Made by a program: the position numbers and the translations under genes. From Thozetella sp. PMI_491 (Eukaryota; Ascomycota; Sordariomycetes; Chaetosphaeriales; Chaetosphaeriaceae): a stretch of 64,000 bases of DNA. Below, piece by piece: positions 35,070-47,147 of the stretch. Each line of letters starts with the position of its first letter. Position 1 is the stretch's first letter. The stretch covers positions 310,001 through 374,000 of the forward strand of contig MU270078.1 of the NCBI GenBank assembly GCA_021432635.1. Direction: 5' to 3'. Under the pieces are notes generated by a model that did no database searches, was not told the DNA's origin, and saw only the letters and a program-made list of their open reading frames with translations.

Positions 35070-37757
35070 CACTTGGTGGTCGGCCCGGACGACGCCCGGC
35101 TCCGAGGCCAGTGCTTCTGGACCGACTGTGGCGCACCCTGCCCCGCCGACACTGTGGGCAGAAACCGAGCCGACGGGGACGGCGGTGGCGAGATCATGCT
35201 CGACTCGACCGCCTGCCAGAAGGGCATCCGCACGCTGTGCTGCCCCGTGCCCAAGGCCTCAGGAGCCAACCTCCCGACGTGCGGCTGGTACGACTTCAAC
35301 AACGGGGCCTGCGGGAAGAACGACGCGTCCCTGTGCGGTGACGGCTGGGCCGAGGTGGGCAGCTATTCCGGCGCCTGCCGGGAGGGCTGGCAGGTCGCAT
35401 GCTGTACGACCGACGCGGTCACCGACTCGACCGCTGTGTACGGCTCCTGCGAGTGGCGCAAGGGAAGCAGTTGGGGGAATCCGGGCCATTGCGTCGACGG
35501 GATCGACTACACGGCCTGCGATGACAACGGCCTTCTGGACTACTTGCAGGTCGACGCGTGGGGCGGCACCGGGGGTCACCAGTGTTTCTCACAGCAGCGG
35601 AGCGGAGGCTTCTTCTTGTTCAAGCATTTCGGTCGGCAGTCATACTGCTGTGCCGATCGCCAGATTCAGCAGCGTGTGAGGCAGTGGCAGAACTGCGGCT
35701 GGCAGACTGCGATCAAGGAAAGCGACGGATACTGCCATTCCGCCTGCCCCTCGGGCACAATCAAGGTGGCCATGCTCGACTACGGTGCCACCCTAGACTA
35801 TGGCTCAACCTGGACCAACGGCTGCAAGAGCGGCCATCAGGTGTACTGCTGCGAGGGCGTCTACAAGACACCGACTCAGCCCGACGAGATCTCGGGGCCG
35901 TTTGAGGAGGCTCTCAACGTCGTGCTGAAAAACCCCGACTTCGAGTGCCCCTATCCCAACAGCGCGACGAAGCGTGACGCCGAGACGACGACGGAGCTCG
36001 CACTGCGGGACAACGTCAAGCGGGATATGATCCCTCTCGAGGCCTGCAACGTGGTGGCCGACAACATGGCCAATTGGCTGGGCATTCGCCTGAACGGACC
36101 CAACGTCGTCAAGGGCTATGAGAGCGCATGGGACAACACGGTCTCCAAGCAGTACTCGCATCTCTCTACCGACTACATGGAGAAGCAGATGCGCCCGTAC
36201 TTTGAGAATCTCGACAAGATAGGGGACGGTTACGAGGCGCGGACCTTCGAGAACACCTTCCAGGCGCAGGATGCCTCGGCCCAGTTCGAGTCGAGCACCC
36301 AAGTCAATTTAGACGTCTGCGACTTTGCGACCTTCTACGCCATCGGCGGGTATCCCGACGAGGACGACGGCGGCATCGACAACGGCCCGGGCATCGATTA
36401 TACATACGGGGAAGACGACCTGAACAGCAACGTCGGGACTATCTCAAAAAAGAAGCGGAATGCGCTCGCATCGCCGCCATCCGTCGTCGACGTCGACTCG
36501 AAGGCGGCGGCAGACGACTCCGTCGTACACCTTGCCGCTCATCGACGAAGGCAAGAAGAAGAAGAAAGAAGGGAGCTTGAGGAACACCTGGCTCTGATCT
36601 TCTCGGGCGAGTACGACGAAGAGGAGGATCCGGCTGCTCACCAGTCGATGCCACGCAATGCCACGCTGTTCGACAGTGACGAATACGACGACGAGGACGA
36701 GGACGAAGAGACAAGGGAGGAGCGCCGGTGGCTCGATAGGCGCGACGGCGGCACGCGCGAGTTCTTCAGCAAGAAAGGCACGGGCAGCCCGGTGCGGATG
36801 GTCTCGTCCAAGTACCCCAACAATGACAACGGAGACCAGCTACTGGCCCTGAATTCAGACACGCACCGCTACATAATCACAGCCAAGACGCTCAACGGCT
36901 GGTACTGCCGGCCGACGTTCCACAAGCTGGTCACGGATGCGGCCAAGTCGAAGACGCCGGACCATTGGGTGACCGAACACATCTTGGAGCTGCAGTCGAT
37001 CCCGCGCTTTGTCGACTTCCTCGTCACGCACACGTGGCCCGCGGTGAGGAACGCGCCGATCGCCCTCAAGCAGTCGACCAAGGCTATCGACATACCCCCC
37101 AAAGACATCCAGGATTACATGGCGGACTCTAGGTGGTCCAGCTGGGCTAGCATCGACGCCGACCACGCGGCCACGTCGCCACTGGACATGATGCTGCGCG
37201 CCCTCGGCTCCTTCGACTCGCTCGACACCATGGTCGTCTGCGACTCGGACCTCAACGGCATTAAGGCCCAGCTGTACCACTTCGCGCGGCCCTCAAGCGT
37301 GCGCAAGTTCAAGGACTGTTGCACCGGCACGTCGGTCCTGTCGGCGAGGGCGGCGCTGAGCCGGCTGGCCACCACGGCTGGCGTGTTCGACTACTACGCC
37401 GACAGCGACGTAGAGCGCCGGCACAAGTCGGCCTACGACAAGGTCAAGAAGATCCTCAACGATTTCGAGACGGCGTACAGCAAGCAGAAGAATACCAAGC
37501 TCAGCGTGTCGATGGCGGAGCTGTGGAAGACGTACTTGGAGGAGCACCTCTCGCGCGTCGTCATCTTTGCCACCTGGTGGCTGAAGGACCGCGCGACGCT
37601 GCTCGAGCCCATCTGGACGGCCCAGTGCCACAACGCGAAGCAGCCCAAGGACAAGGAGTTTGCGTGCCGCATGTCCGCCGTCGTTAAGGGATACGGTGGA
37701 CTCGGTGGGTCGACGCAGTATCTGCCTCAATTCAATGCTGCAAACGTATTCACTTGA
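33192..37757 (+). CDS. CBM18-GH18 class V chitinase (subgroup C), 1,452 aa
   Basis: Exons 33192-33445, 33548-33712 and 33818-37757 give 1,452 aa after a signal peptide. Three hevein-like CBM18 blocks occur: CATGCCSKFGFCG, CCSKFGFCGLG and CCSKWGYCGVD; introns interrupt the second and third. The GH18 core has the catalytic DGVDIDWE motif at residues 285-292 (acid/base Glu 292), with GG-aromatic and WxxY-like surroundings. A poly-Gly linker near residue 548 leads to cysteine-rich repeats (CGWYDFNNGACG, CEWRKGSSWG, CCADR). The long C-terminal region includes the block TEHILELQSIPRF and an acidic, disordered patch near residue 870. This is the fungal subgroup-C architecture linked to cell-wall attack and to LysM neighbours. 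It carries no LysM itself; the divergent gene does. Confidence 0.9.
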
Positions 37758-38927
37758 TGGAGGATGGGTTCCTGCATAGATATAGCCCTAAAGTCAGTCG
37801 GTACAGGTGTTGTTACACCTAAAACTAGTACTACAAAGGCCTTTCTTTTTCTTCCCATGGTCAGACTATCTATGTGGAGCGGAGCTTGTGAATTCAGTAC
37901 GGTATCAAATCCATGTGTTTGCCAAATAACGAACAACCTTGACCTGAATCTCGATGCTGTGAGTTTATGATTGGCGATACAAAGTTCTTGAGCCGATATC
38001 TCAAGTCTCCGAATATAGAGACGCTGAGCAGGTAAGCCACCTCAGTAAGTAATCTCCATAACCTGCAGCAAATAATTAGGTGGGGGCGGGCATGCCGGAG
38101 CGAGCCTGCGAGCGGAGGTGGCACGCTTTACCTACTTTATACTGATACGAATGCCAGGAGTTTCTCGCCCTAGGATTAGTCGGCTCCTTATCGCAATGCA
38201 AAGAATAGTTAATCATTATCTGTTCTCTCTCCGATATCGCAGTTCCGCTTAAAAAACGTATATAATCGGCAGAAGGATCGTGGTTATAATATTGATGTGG
38301 AAAAAGTAATTGTGATAACTATCTTATTTTAATATTGAGAATGGCAGTAACTTAGGTGAAAGGGTTAAAGGTTAAAGCGCCATAGGCAAGGGGGGTCCTC
38401 TAGTGTCACCCCCTGGAAAAGCTCCCCACGTTCCACCTATCCTTTTCCCGTGGCGAAATGCCTTAAATTAAGCGGATTGATAACTTAACCGCAGCATCCT
38501 AGCATTTTAAGGTATTACGTACCTGAGCCCTTCCTGCTCTGTGAATCTCTAATGTAACCTCATCTTTTGTGGCTACAAAGACATGCACCAATTACATGTA
38601 CCTCCGTACTATACCAATCAATTGCCATAGCGGCAATTTGACTATAAATACTCCTGTACTGCACAGCAATATTCTTAGGCTTCCCCGCACCCGACAGCTG
38701 CGAACCCGCGAACAAACTTGCAGCTTTCCTTACCTTCAGGTACTTACCTCCTATTCACAGGTCCTTTTCTCCAAAAACCCCTCACCAATCGTCTCAAGAC
38801 GCGACTCGCGACACGACACGTTCGTATCATTTTTCTGTTGGACTTCCATTTACATTGGCCACCGGAAGAAACAGGTCTCTCATATCGTCAACCTAAAATT
38901 GGGACGGAGCGCCCGTGTGCCAGACAA
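37758..38927. other. Intergenic, A+T-rich in part
   Basis: 1.17 kb. An A+T-rich patch lies near 38270-38345. A CT-rich leader precedes the start at 38928. No gene or transposon motif recognised. Confidence 0.4.
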
Positions 38928-39983
38928 ATGGCCGATGCAGCAGGAAATGATTCGCCTGACCGCGGCAGCACCACGACGCCTGACGCCATCAACTCTTGGT
39001 GGTCGTGTCCCCCCCCAGTCTCCCGCAAGCTTCTCGCCAAAGCGTCTGATGAAAACAAGAGTCTCACGCCGACGGAGCGCCTGTACCTCCTCAGTCTCCT
39101 CGACCTGCCCGGCAAGGCGCTCGCCCACCCAGATTCGCTGACGGCCGAGGAGCGCGACATCCTGCTCGGCCGTCCTTCTCCTGCGATACTCGAAAGCATC
39201 CTGCGACGATTCTTCCCCGTGCCCTCCGCAGAAGCCCCTGCCGATGCCGATGCCGATGCCGGGCACCGCGACACAGGAGTCGACGGGCAACAGGAAACAT
39301 ACGAGCGGGTGCAGGAAAGACCTGGCCACTGCCGCAGCATCCCCGAGGTCGTGGCCGCATACGGGCAGCCCGCACAGATGGCCAAGCTCAGCTTGGCGGC
39401 GCAGGAGTGCGTCTCGCTGAACTGGTGGACGCTGCAGTACGAGCGGGCGCTGCGGCCGTGGGAGGACCGCGACAATGCTGATAACGCCGGCACGGCCGCT
39501 GCCGAGCTCATGAGCAGGCACGTGCGGCCCGAGGAGCTGGCGTTTGAGGACGCCGTGCGGGCGCTGTGGTGCCGGCCCGAGAACGCGTGCAAGCTCGGAA
39601 TCGACCATTTTGAAGAGCTCGACGACACGGACGCCAACCCGGACGAAGCCGAGCAAATCGAGCGCTGGGCTGCCGAGGCGAGCCGGCTACGGGAGGAGTT
39701 GCGGGCCCAAGTGGCGGCGCAGCTGGCGGAGCTGAGCGGAGAGGACAGAGAGGCTTTGCTGCAGCTCCGCGAGCGCATAGAAGCCGATGCTGCGCAGGAT
39801 GCCGAGGAGGACGCCCGCAAGAAGGAGGCCGAAGAAGAAGAGGGCAGGAAGAGGAGGGCGGAATTGGCCGAGGAGAAACGTGCCAAGCGGGCGCGGCGGG
39901 CGCGCAAGGGGCTGGTCGAAGAGGACAAGGACAGCGACGAGGACAGCGATGAGGAAGGTTGGATCATGGGGTCGGTGCCCTGA
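38928..39983 (+). CDS. Hypothetical charged/coiled-coil protein, 351 aa
   Basis: ATG 38928 is the first ATG in a frame open from about 38718. The N-terminal part contains SWWSCPPPVSRKLL and an LTPTERLYLLSLLDLPGKAL segment. The last third is dominated by long A/E/R/K runs typical of a coiled coil (RERIEADAAQDAEEDARKK) and ends acidic (EDKDSDEDSDEEG). No transmembrane segment or enzyme motif is seen. I do not recognise the family. A long antisense frame overlaps it but reflects G+C bias. Confidence 0.65.
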   Translation: MADAAGNDSPDRGSTTTPDAINSWWSCPPPVSRKLLAKASDENKSLTPTERLYLLSLLDLPGKALAHPDSLTAEERDILLGRPSPAILESILRRFFPVPSAEAPADADADAGHRDTGVDGQQETYERVQERPGHCRSIPEVVAAYGQPAQMAKLSLAAQECVSLNWWTLQYERALRPWEDRDNADNAGTAAAELMSRHVRPEELAFEDAVRALWCRPENACKLGIDHFEELDDTDANPDEAEQIERWAAEASRLREELRAQVAAQLAELSGEDREALLQLRERIEADAAQDAEEDARKKEAEEEEGRKRRAELAEEKRAKRARRARKGLVEEDKDSDEDSDEEGWIMGSVP

Positions 39984-41299
39984 TGATGAAGTGAGTATTT
40001 GGTTGATGACTAGGTACCTTGGTCCGGTAAATGAAGTGAGAGGTTTCGAGTTGATCAACATGGTTGACACGCTATCGCATCTCACTCAACTCTGAAATAC
40101 TGGTATTATCATGAATAGGCCTTTGTGGCATGCATTTGTGATTGAGTTGCAAAATAATCTTCCATGTATTTAGTCCCCGCGTTTCTTGAAGGAAGCTGGT
40201 TCGTTCGATGGCGAACCTGCGGATATCGGTGCTGGTAGCCGGGATATTCGTCCCGACTATATTTGGTGTGTTAAAATCCCGGACGCCGGACCGATGGGCC
40301 TGGAGTTGAAGTTATCGGAGGAGTTCTCAGTGGTCTCATCTCGTTATTGTCCGGGTAGAAAGTGTTTGATAGTTCTGGGTGCCTAGCTTGCACGGCGAAA
40401 GCCGAAAGCAAAAAATAAATAAAAATAAAAATAAAAGAATTCTGGGAGCGCTGAGCTTTTGGGGGATGCCTGAGCTTTTGGAACCTTTGGCGGATCGCTG
40501 TGCTCTTGCTAGGGTCCTGGGCTCTTGATGGGGCGCAAAGCTTTTAACGATGCTTAGATGCTTAGACGATGCCTAAGCTTAGCATGAAGATCGACATCAC
40601 ACCGCGAAGCATATGACAAAACCACTAGCCATCGTCCCAGATTCCCAGAACAAATCGCCTTGCTTTCTCTATGAGACACACACACCCATCCATCCTTATC
40701 TTTCCGACCTCTACTGTGGGTTTACATATTCAAATGGTTGGCATTGGCAGCCCAAGAGCAGCTATTATAGAGATGCTACACGGACATTCGAATATAGAAA
40801 AGCAGGGCGGTTTCCGAACTCCTTTGAAGCTTTACCACAATTGGCTGTAGCAATGGTCTTTCTCCTCCAAATTCTCATGGCTGCTGACCATGACTGCTGA
40901 CGCCAGCATGGAGAAATCCACCGCATCTCCGTTCCCGTGCGGATAACACCCAGGCCCAGAGCCTCAAGGGTATCTAGTCACCGCAGGTCTCCTGTTATTG
41001 GATCTCGGTGAAGTCTCGCTGCCATTCAATTGGACACAAGTCGCCGACTAACGTCCGTCTTACGAAAGCCCAGTCAATATTCGCTGCAGCCTAAGTCTTG
41101 GCAACAGAACAGCATATTCACCCTGGCCAACCTGTGTATTCCCCAGCTCGATAAGAAGCCCCCCCAACATAGGGAACGGTGTATTGGATCCAATTTATCA
41201 ACTCCTTCTCCCTTGCTGAAGACCAGAGCACAAGCGGTCCGCCTCGTACGGATTTCCGCCGAACCGATTCGACGCTCGACGGGACGGAACCGTCAGAAC
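39984..41299. other. Intergenic with short repeats
   Basis: 1.3 kb with no supported gene. Between 40411 and 40438 an A-rich (AAATA)n tract occurs. TGAGCTTTTGG repeats at 40452 and 40471, and GATGCTTAG repeats at 40549 and 40558 followed by a partly inverted copy. Confidence 0.4.
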
Positions 41300-43613
41300 A
41301 TGGACGACCTCTGCGATGCGTGTCGGAGGGTGGTCGGCGCGCTGTGGTCCTTGTCGAGCCGATGGAGCGCGAACTCGAATGGCGGCAGGGAAGACTTCAT
41401 GTCCTTGCAGCAGTGGGAGGACTCTACTGCCTGCCGACTGTGCCTGCTGTGGAAAGGGCACAGCAGCGTCCAGGGCAGATGCTACGATGCCATAGACCAA
41501 GGGGACAAGTCGGCACGCGCGTTGCAGTGTTTGTACTTTAGCGTAGATGGCACCACCTGGTGGATGATTCTGGAAGGGATCAAGGGCGCCTTTAGCACCA
41601 TATACGCGCGGGAGATTCGGATTCACGAAGGTTTGCCTCTCTCTCTCTCTATTTCTCCCGCCTCTTTGACCAGCAACCACTAAGACTTTCGGCAGAGAAT
41701 CATAAAGATCACTTTATAAGAACGCACCTTTCTCTCCATGGTAACATTGCGAACCACCTCCCTCCCTCTCGACGTACAAAATGGCTGACCGGATGCGTTG
41801 GGCAGAGGGCGACCACCGACACGAATCAGAGTCCTTTTCCTCCAAGACCTGGTCGCCTACTACAATACGACAGGTAGAATTCTGGCTGGAAACCTGTCTG
41901 CACTCGCCGGCGCATCATTTCTGCCAAGGGGCGGCGGACGCCTCCCGGCTTCCGCTGCGGCTCTTGGATGTCAACCCCGAAGGAAAACACTGGTCGACAC
42001 CTCGGAACAGCCAAGATGTCGAGCATCTTTCCACACGCCACATGCCCTCTGTCCGGCTCGCGTCCAGCTCGGATCTAGCAGCGGATACCCGATACCTAAC
42101 CTTGAGTCATTGTTGGGGCGGCACGCCATCCATCGTGTTAACCGCGGCGACGAAAGCACGCTTCCATGAAGCCATTCCTCCGGCCCTCCTGCAAGCGGCG
42201 GCGGCGGCCGTGTTTAGCGACGCCATTCACATCACCCGGTGTCTCGGGTTTCGCTACCTCTGGATCGACGCCATCTGCATTGCCCAGGACGACGGCGCCG
42301 AGAAGGACTCGGAAATCGCCGCCATGCATGAGATCTACTCCAACGCGGTGCTCAACCTCTCGGCGACCTGTGCTGGCCAGGGTGCTGATGGCATGATACG
42401 GGAGCGAAACGGGCACTCGGTGGTCCCCTACTTCCGGACGATGGGCCCACGGGAAAACACGGCGCACGGAAGAAGAAGCGGCGAGATGGTATTCTTCGCT
42501 GACAAGTGGGTGGCCGAGGTGCAAAGCGGCCCGGTGAACACGCGGGGTTGGGTCTTCCAGGAGCGAATCCTGGCTCCAAGGATCCTTCACTTCGGCAGCA
42601 GCCAGCTGTATTGGGAGTGCGGCACGCTCGAGGCCTCGGAGACGCACCCTACGGCCGCCGAGAATTCGCGGATGCCCTTGATCTCCATCGACCTCAAGAA
42701 GTCGCTGCGCAAGGTTGCCAGAGGCTCGGTATGGGAGCCAGCCCGGTGCTTGGAGCTCTGGGGTAAGCTTCTGAGCGGATACACCAATACGCGGCTCACC
42801 TTCCCCGGCGACAAGCTGGTGGCCATGTCTGCCATCGCCCACACCTTTGGCGACCGTTTCGGCATGCAGCCGGACGACTATGCGTGCGGCCTCTGGAAGC
42901 CCCATCTGCCGCAGGCGTGCTTGTGGATGATCAGCCGCCAAGAGACCCGGCCTGCTTCGTACCGATCTCCCACGTGGTCTTGGGCAAGCGTTGACGGAAT
43001 GGTTCCTCAGATCCACCCGCACACTGGAATGGATCTCGTGGAGCTGGTGGATGTCTCGGTGAAGCGGAAGTCCCAAAATCCCTTTGGCGAGGTGCTGGAC
43101 GCAAGCCTTCGTCTCCGGGGTCGAATGTTCAAACACACCCTGCGCCCCGTTGTCGGGACGACCGAAGCCGGTGCCGGTGGTGAGCGAGCCGGGGCCGGTG
43201 AGGATGAGCAACCCGCACCACCTACCGCTCCGGATATGCCAGCATGCAGCTATATCGACACTCGGGATGCACTGCTGATATGGGACGCCAAGGACGACAA
43301 CTTGCTCATCGCTCCGCCAGCCTCGACCCATGAAGAAACAAACGTGGTCGAGTACTACTACTCTCTCCCCTTTGGTGCCAAGGACGGGATCCCTTCCGGC
43401 CCCTTTCAGGGCTACGGGATTTTGCTTCGCCAGACGGCCGGCAAGGGACGGTTCACCCGTGTCGCGTTTTATCCGGATTCTGCGAGCATCGCGAAGCCAC
43501 CAAAGAAGGATGACGCCCCACCGAAGCTATGGAAGATCCAATCTTGGGCGTTGGATGAAGACGATTTCTTGGACAGGGGAGAAGACGGCAAATGTACCGT
43601 TGAAATAGTGTAA
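41300..43613 (+). CDS. HET-domain protein, 712 aa
   Basis: Exons 41300-41630 and 41806-43613 join (phase 1) to 713 codons. ATG 41300 opens MDDLCDACRRVV, a cysteine-pair N-terminus common in this family, with a second pair (CRLC). The HET core is complete: YLTLSHCWGG, then FSDAIHITRCLGFRYLWIDAICIAQDD and EIYSNAVLNLSATCAGQGADG. A TRGWVFQERILAPRILHF block and a C-terminal PTWSWASVDG element follow, both typical. The intron donor GTTTGC is weak, but the splice restores frame exactly. Role: cell death in incompatible fusions is the known role of some family members; its partner is unknown. Confidence 0.88.
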
Positions 43614-44674
43614 TGCAGTTATGGATATCCAGCTCTTAGCCTTCTGTAATCTCAAGCGTGTTCGAAATGCCATGGCAACGCCGGAGGGTGTGTCTCGCCT
43701 AGTGCATCAAAGTGCATCAATGCTGCTCATTTCTTGATTCCGCGGTAGAACTGGTATGCATGCCCATTCAGGCTCCTAGAGGCTCTTGGGCCTCTATCGT
43801 CCCTCCTTTATGGAGATATTAAATCTGTTAAGACCACCCGGGCTAAAGCATCGAAACTATGTGTACCCTAGAACTAGGCAACTGCTTCCTATAGGCAAGG
43901 TACAATGGTAACGCCACTACATTTCAGTGCATTTAATGGACGAATAGGAGACAGCCAAGCCCTCGTAGTGCGGGGGATGTGCGGGTGCTTGAGGTGATGC
44001 TGGTACTTAGGAGTCGAACGAGGGTCCTCACGACGATGCGGCACACCTCAGCTCCATACACCAAGGTGACCTGCCACACAAAACTCAACCTCGTATTTCT
44101 GCAAGGTCTGCTGACAAGCAGCTTGTCTTGCTAGGCAGGTTTCCTACTCGCTCGACAGGCCATCGGTATCCGAATTGCCTTAACGCCGGGGCCAATAGGA
44201 CAGTGCTGCCTAGCTGCTGCTCGATGTTATGGCGGTATTTTAGAGCGGGGCTAGGCTGTCAGCGCGATCGGCATGATTTAAGCGCTGAAGCCTGCAATTG
44301 TCAGCCACCACTTGGGTGCTTTGAGGCGGAAGACGGAAGTGTGCTATCGTCGAAAGCCCGGACCTCCCCTGATTAGCTAAACCCTAGTGTCCGAGACAGT
44401 AATATTACCAAAAGCAAGACCGCACAGAGAATGGTACCCTTGCTACAGCTCTCCCCAACCCTACGTATGAGAGTTGTACTGCATCCAAAGTCACCCAACC
44501 GTGCAACTAGGGTTATGACTCCGTGCGGGTGCCTGAAACAGATTTGGCACTTGCCATGGCTACGGCTGAGAATATAAACCGTCAGCTTGGCGCGAACAAA
44601 CTGGCCCGCACTAGCGACCGAGAAACACCAGATATGTTGCACTCCTTTTCGCCTGAACGAACTCTCTCCTCAAG
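43614..44674. other. Intergenic with tRNA-like remnant
   Basis: 1.06 kb without a protein gene. It contains a tRNA-like sequence on the minus strand near 43998-44073, listed separately. Confidence 0.4.
43998..44073 (-). other. tRNA-like remnant (possible SINE/tRNA fossil)
   Basis: Read on the minus strand, TTGGTGTATGGAGC resembles an A-box and CGTTCGACTCC matches the B-box consensus GGTTCGANTCC at all but one position. They lie about 34 nt apart, as in a tRNA. The anticodon arm does not fold, so this is not a working tRNA. It may be a decayed tRNA or the head of a tRNA-derived SINE. Confidence 0.3.
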
Positions 44675-45487
44675 ATGTCAGCAGACGAACGCTTTGATAC
44701 ACTCCTGCGCCTTGCCCCGCGGTATGTAATCGTCCGCAATCTCCCGCCTGGTGACATCGGGTTCAAATTGATGGGACACGTAAGCGAGCCCGACCAAATC
44801 GACTATTGGCATACTGGGATTCCAAACTGCAAGCCGGGGATCTGGAAGGCTATGGCCAAAGACACCCCGGCGGAGCTCCAGAAAGACCTGATCTGCTGGG
44901 AGGTCTGCCTCCGGTGGGTCGGAGAGCTTACCCCCGATACCGAGTTAGACTTTGCCGGTGGCTTGGACGAGTGGGAGGATTGGAATCGGAGGATGCAGGA
45001 GAAATTTGGGGATGGCGACGGAGAAAATGCCGGCTTAGTGTGGATGAGTGGCGGGGGTTACTTCGACGATGGTGGCATCTGCAATGTCATCTCGACGTCG
45101 TATCTTACCGAAAAGGCCGCAACCGAGATTATCCACGGCCAAGAGAAGGACAAAGAAGAGGAAGGAGAGGGTGCTGAAGAAGAGGATGAGTTCGGCTTTT
45201 ATCTTGAAGCAATGACCCAAGGCGAAGACTCGTCCGGGGAAGACCTTGGGCTCGACACTTTCTGCTTAGGGGGGTTGCATTGTAAGTTCTCGTCCTTGTC
45301 GCTCGGCCTTTCATCTTTTCTGACAGCGGTTCCACTCTCAGTCGGCCAAGATACCGTGGGCTGTCCACCTCAGATCGCAATCGGACATCAAGACGGTAAG
45401 ACGGTTGTGATCAAACTTTTCCACAGCGAAACTGGCGTTGAGGAAGGCGACACATATCAGAGTCAACCAGGGAGCACCACCTTTTAG
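44675..45487 (+). CDS. Hypothetical acidic protein, 250 aa
   Basis: Exons 44675-45281 and 45342-45487 join across a 60-nt intron (GTAAGT...CTCTCAG), giving 250 aa. The N-terminal half includes YVIVRNLPPGDIGFKLMGH and WEVCLRWVGEL. A long Glu-rich stretch (KDKEEEGEGAEEEDE) sits between residues 155 and 175. No enzyme motif, signal peptide or membrane segment is visible, and I do not recognise the family. It lies between a HET gene and the NLR block, but nothing ties it to either. Confidence 0.6.
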   Translation: MSADERFDTLLRLAPRYVIVRNLPPGDIGFKLMGHVSEPDQIDYWHTGIPNCKPGIWKAMAKDTPAELQKDLICWEVCLRWVGELTPDTELDFAGGLDEWEDWNRRMQEKFGDGDGENAGLVWMSGGGYFDDGGICNVISTSYLTEKAATEIIHGQEKDKEEEGEGAEEEDEFGFYLEAMTQGEDSSGEDLGLDTFCLGGLHCKFSSLSLGLSSFLTAVPLSVGQDTVGCPPQIAIGHQDGKTVVIKLFHSETGVEEGDTYQSQPGSTTF

Positions 45488-46388
45488 CAGGCTATGTAAT
45501 CAGAGAACTTCTTGAAGTTTGTCAAGGCGGCTCAACTTTTTTTCTTCCCTACTTCGATCCTTTTCGCCTTTCAGTGCAAATCGCGCTGCCCCCCCAAGAT
45601 GCACATTTATACGAGTTTGAAGGAATGTTGTACTAGCTACCTAAGTATCCGGAAACATTTCCGTCATATTAAGTTTAACAATTGATAACTCAATTGGTTA
45701 AATGTCAAGGTATAGTCACGGCCCTGCAAGCTGTCCTTCACCAGTGAATTAGTCCATATGGCCTCTCCTTTCCCATTAATAGACATACATTGTTAGAGCT
45801 CCAGTTAACCTGCGCTATGCTAGGTTTATGCCCGTAGAACATCCAAACTGATTGGGTCGTGGGGATAACAGTCGTCAAGCTAATCAGTGCGATTTTCGAG
45901 CATAAGAATTAGTTTTATATGCCAGTCATAGGTAACGCAGAAAGAAAGGACTCGACTAGCAAACGACTACTCAGGCAAATCTATAAAGCTAGAGCGGCCG
46001 TGGCTCAAGCGACCCGGAGGATGGCTGGTTCCTGGGATTTTCGTGCACGTACCACATGCATCTTCTTGCTGTGCGATTTTCTTGGTTCATTGTCTGTGTT
46101 TCGGGCGGCGGGTATGCATCTAGAGAAACTGTGCCAGCCTGATCCAAATATGCACCCCCTCTTCCGGCTAGGCAATGGCCGAGGCTGAGTCGAAACACGT
46201 GGCCCAATTATACATGGACCAGCTGAGAGCAAAGTGCTCTTTTCTAGTTGCCTTATCTTTGGTCGATTGCGTCCTCGGTGTTCCTTGCAACTTTCTACTG
46301 GCACCAACTGCGATCTAGGAACTTGAACCGAAGAACTTGAAACGGCGCTCGCCATTAGCTATCACGCCCGAAACTAGCAGCGAACGCC
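45488..46388. other. Intergenic, nothing recognised
   Basis: 0.9 kb of mixed composition between the acidic protein and the low-complexity protein. Short frames only. Confidence 0.4.
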
Positions 46389-46985
46389 ATGTCTTTCCCC
46401 CCCTACGACCCATATAGGCCATACAGCCCATATAGCCACCAAGCAGGTAGTGACTCTACCCAGCAGCCTAGCCTTAGCGGTGGGTATGGAAATGGCGTGA
46501 CAGACAGTCGAAGTGGGGCCCGAAAGTCTAAGGGAAGGTTCAAGGAGTCGACCACAAAACACGCACCTATGCACTCGGGCCCCATGCACTCAGACCCCAT
46601 GGACTCGGACTCCATTCCAGCGCATTCCGAAGGAGACGGACTCTCCCAGCCGGTGGGAGTATATGATCCATCGCTACAGGCTCCATATAATGGTCAGACG
46701 ATTGGCTTCCAGACAGCCGGCAACGGCCACGATCTTTTTGGCTATAGCCCGTACTCATATGGAAGTCCACAGGGTGTATATGGTACGAATGAACCCTATG
46801 GCCTCGATTCTGGCTCTGTTACTCCAGGAATGGATACCCATCCACCAACGAGCAAGTCTTCGTCAAGCAGGAACAAGAAAGGGTTGAAAGGAGGTTCTAC
46901 GCGCAACTTCTACGGCGACTTTTCCTCTACCAAAAAACTCTCCCCCGGTCATCCCAATTTTGGCAGCGCCGAGAGATATCGCTAA
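46389..46985 (+). CDS. Low-complexity Y/G/S/P-rich protein, 198 aa
   Basis: Single frame from ATG 46389, beginning with the repetitive MSFPPYDPYRPYSPYSHQ. Tyr-Gly-Ser-Pro composition, repeats such as PMHSGPMHSDPMDSD, and no folded domain suggest an intrinsically disordered, prion-like protein. Near the C-terminus is STRNFYGDFSST; the RNFYGD core loosely resembles fungal amyloid-signalling motifs, but the downstream half does not follow the pattern. It converges on the NLR gene with 162 bp between the stop codons. Function unknown. Confidence 0.6.
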   Translation: MSFPPYDPYRPYSPYSHQAGSDSTQQPSLSGGYGNGVTDSRSGARKSKGRFKESTTKHAPMHSGPMHSDPMDSDSIPAHSEGDGLSQPVGVYDPSLQAPYNGQTIGFQTAGNGHDLFGYSPYSYGSPQGVYGTNEPYGLDSGSVTPGMDTHPPTSKSSSSRNKKGLKGGSTRNFYGDFSSTKKLSPGHPNFGSAERYR

Positions 46986-47147
46986 CTAACGGTAACGGAA
47001 TATCTGGGAAGCGGGCACCAAGTTCATCCGGCGCCATATGCGTAAGTACTGAGAGAACCTGTGAGTTACGAGAAGAGTTATGAAAATCGTATCCTAACAT
47101 GCCGCTGTATCTCAATAGTCTAACACATAGCGGCTCCTGGTCATGAT

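Noticed and set aside
38888-39967. 359-codon open frame on the minus strand
   Set aside because: Antisense to the charged protein at 38928; Ser-rich translation is what a Glu/Arg/Ala coiled coil gives when reversed.
42138-43331. 397-codon open frame on the minus strand
   Set aside because: Fully antisense to the second exon of the HET gene. The open frame follows from G+C-rich codon use and has no motif.
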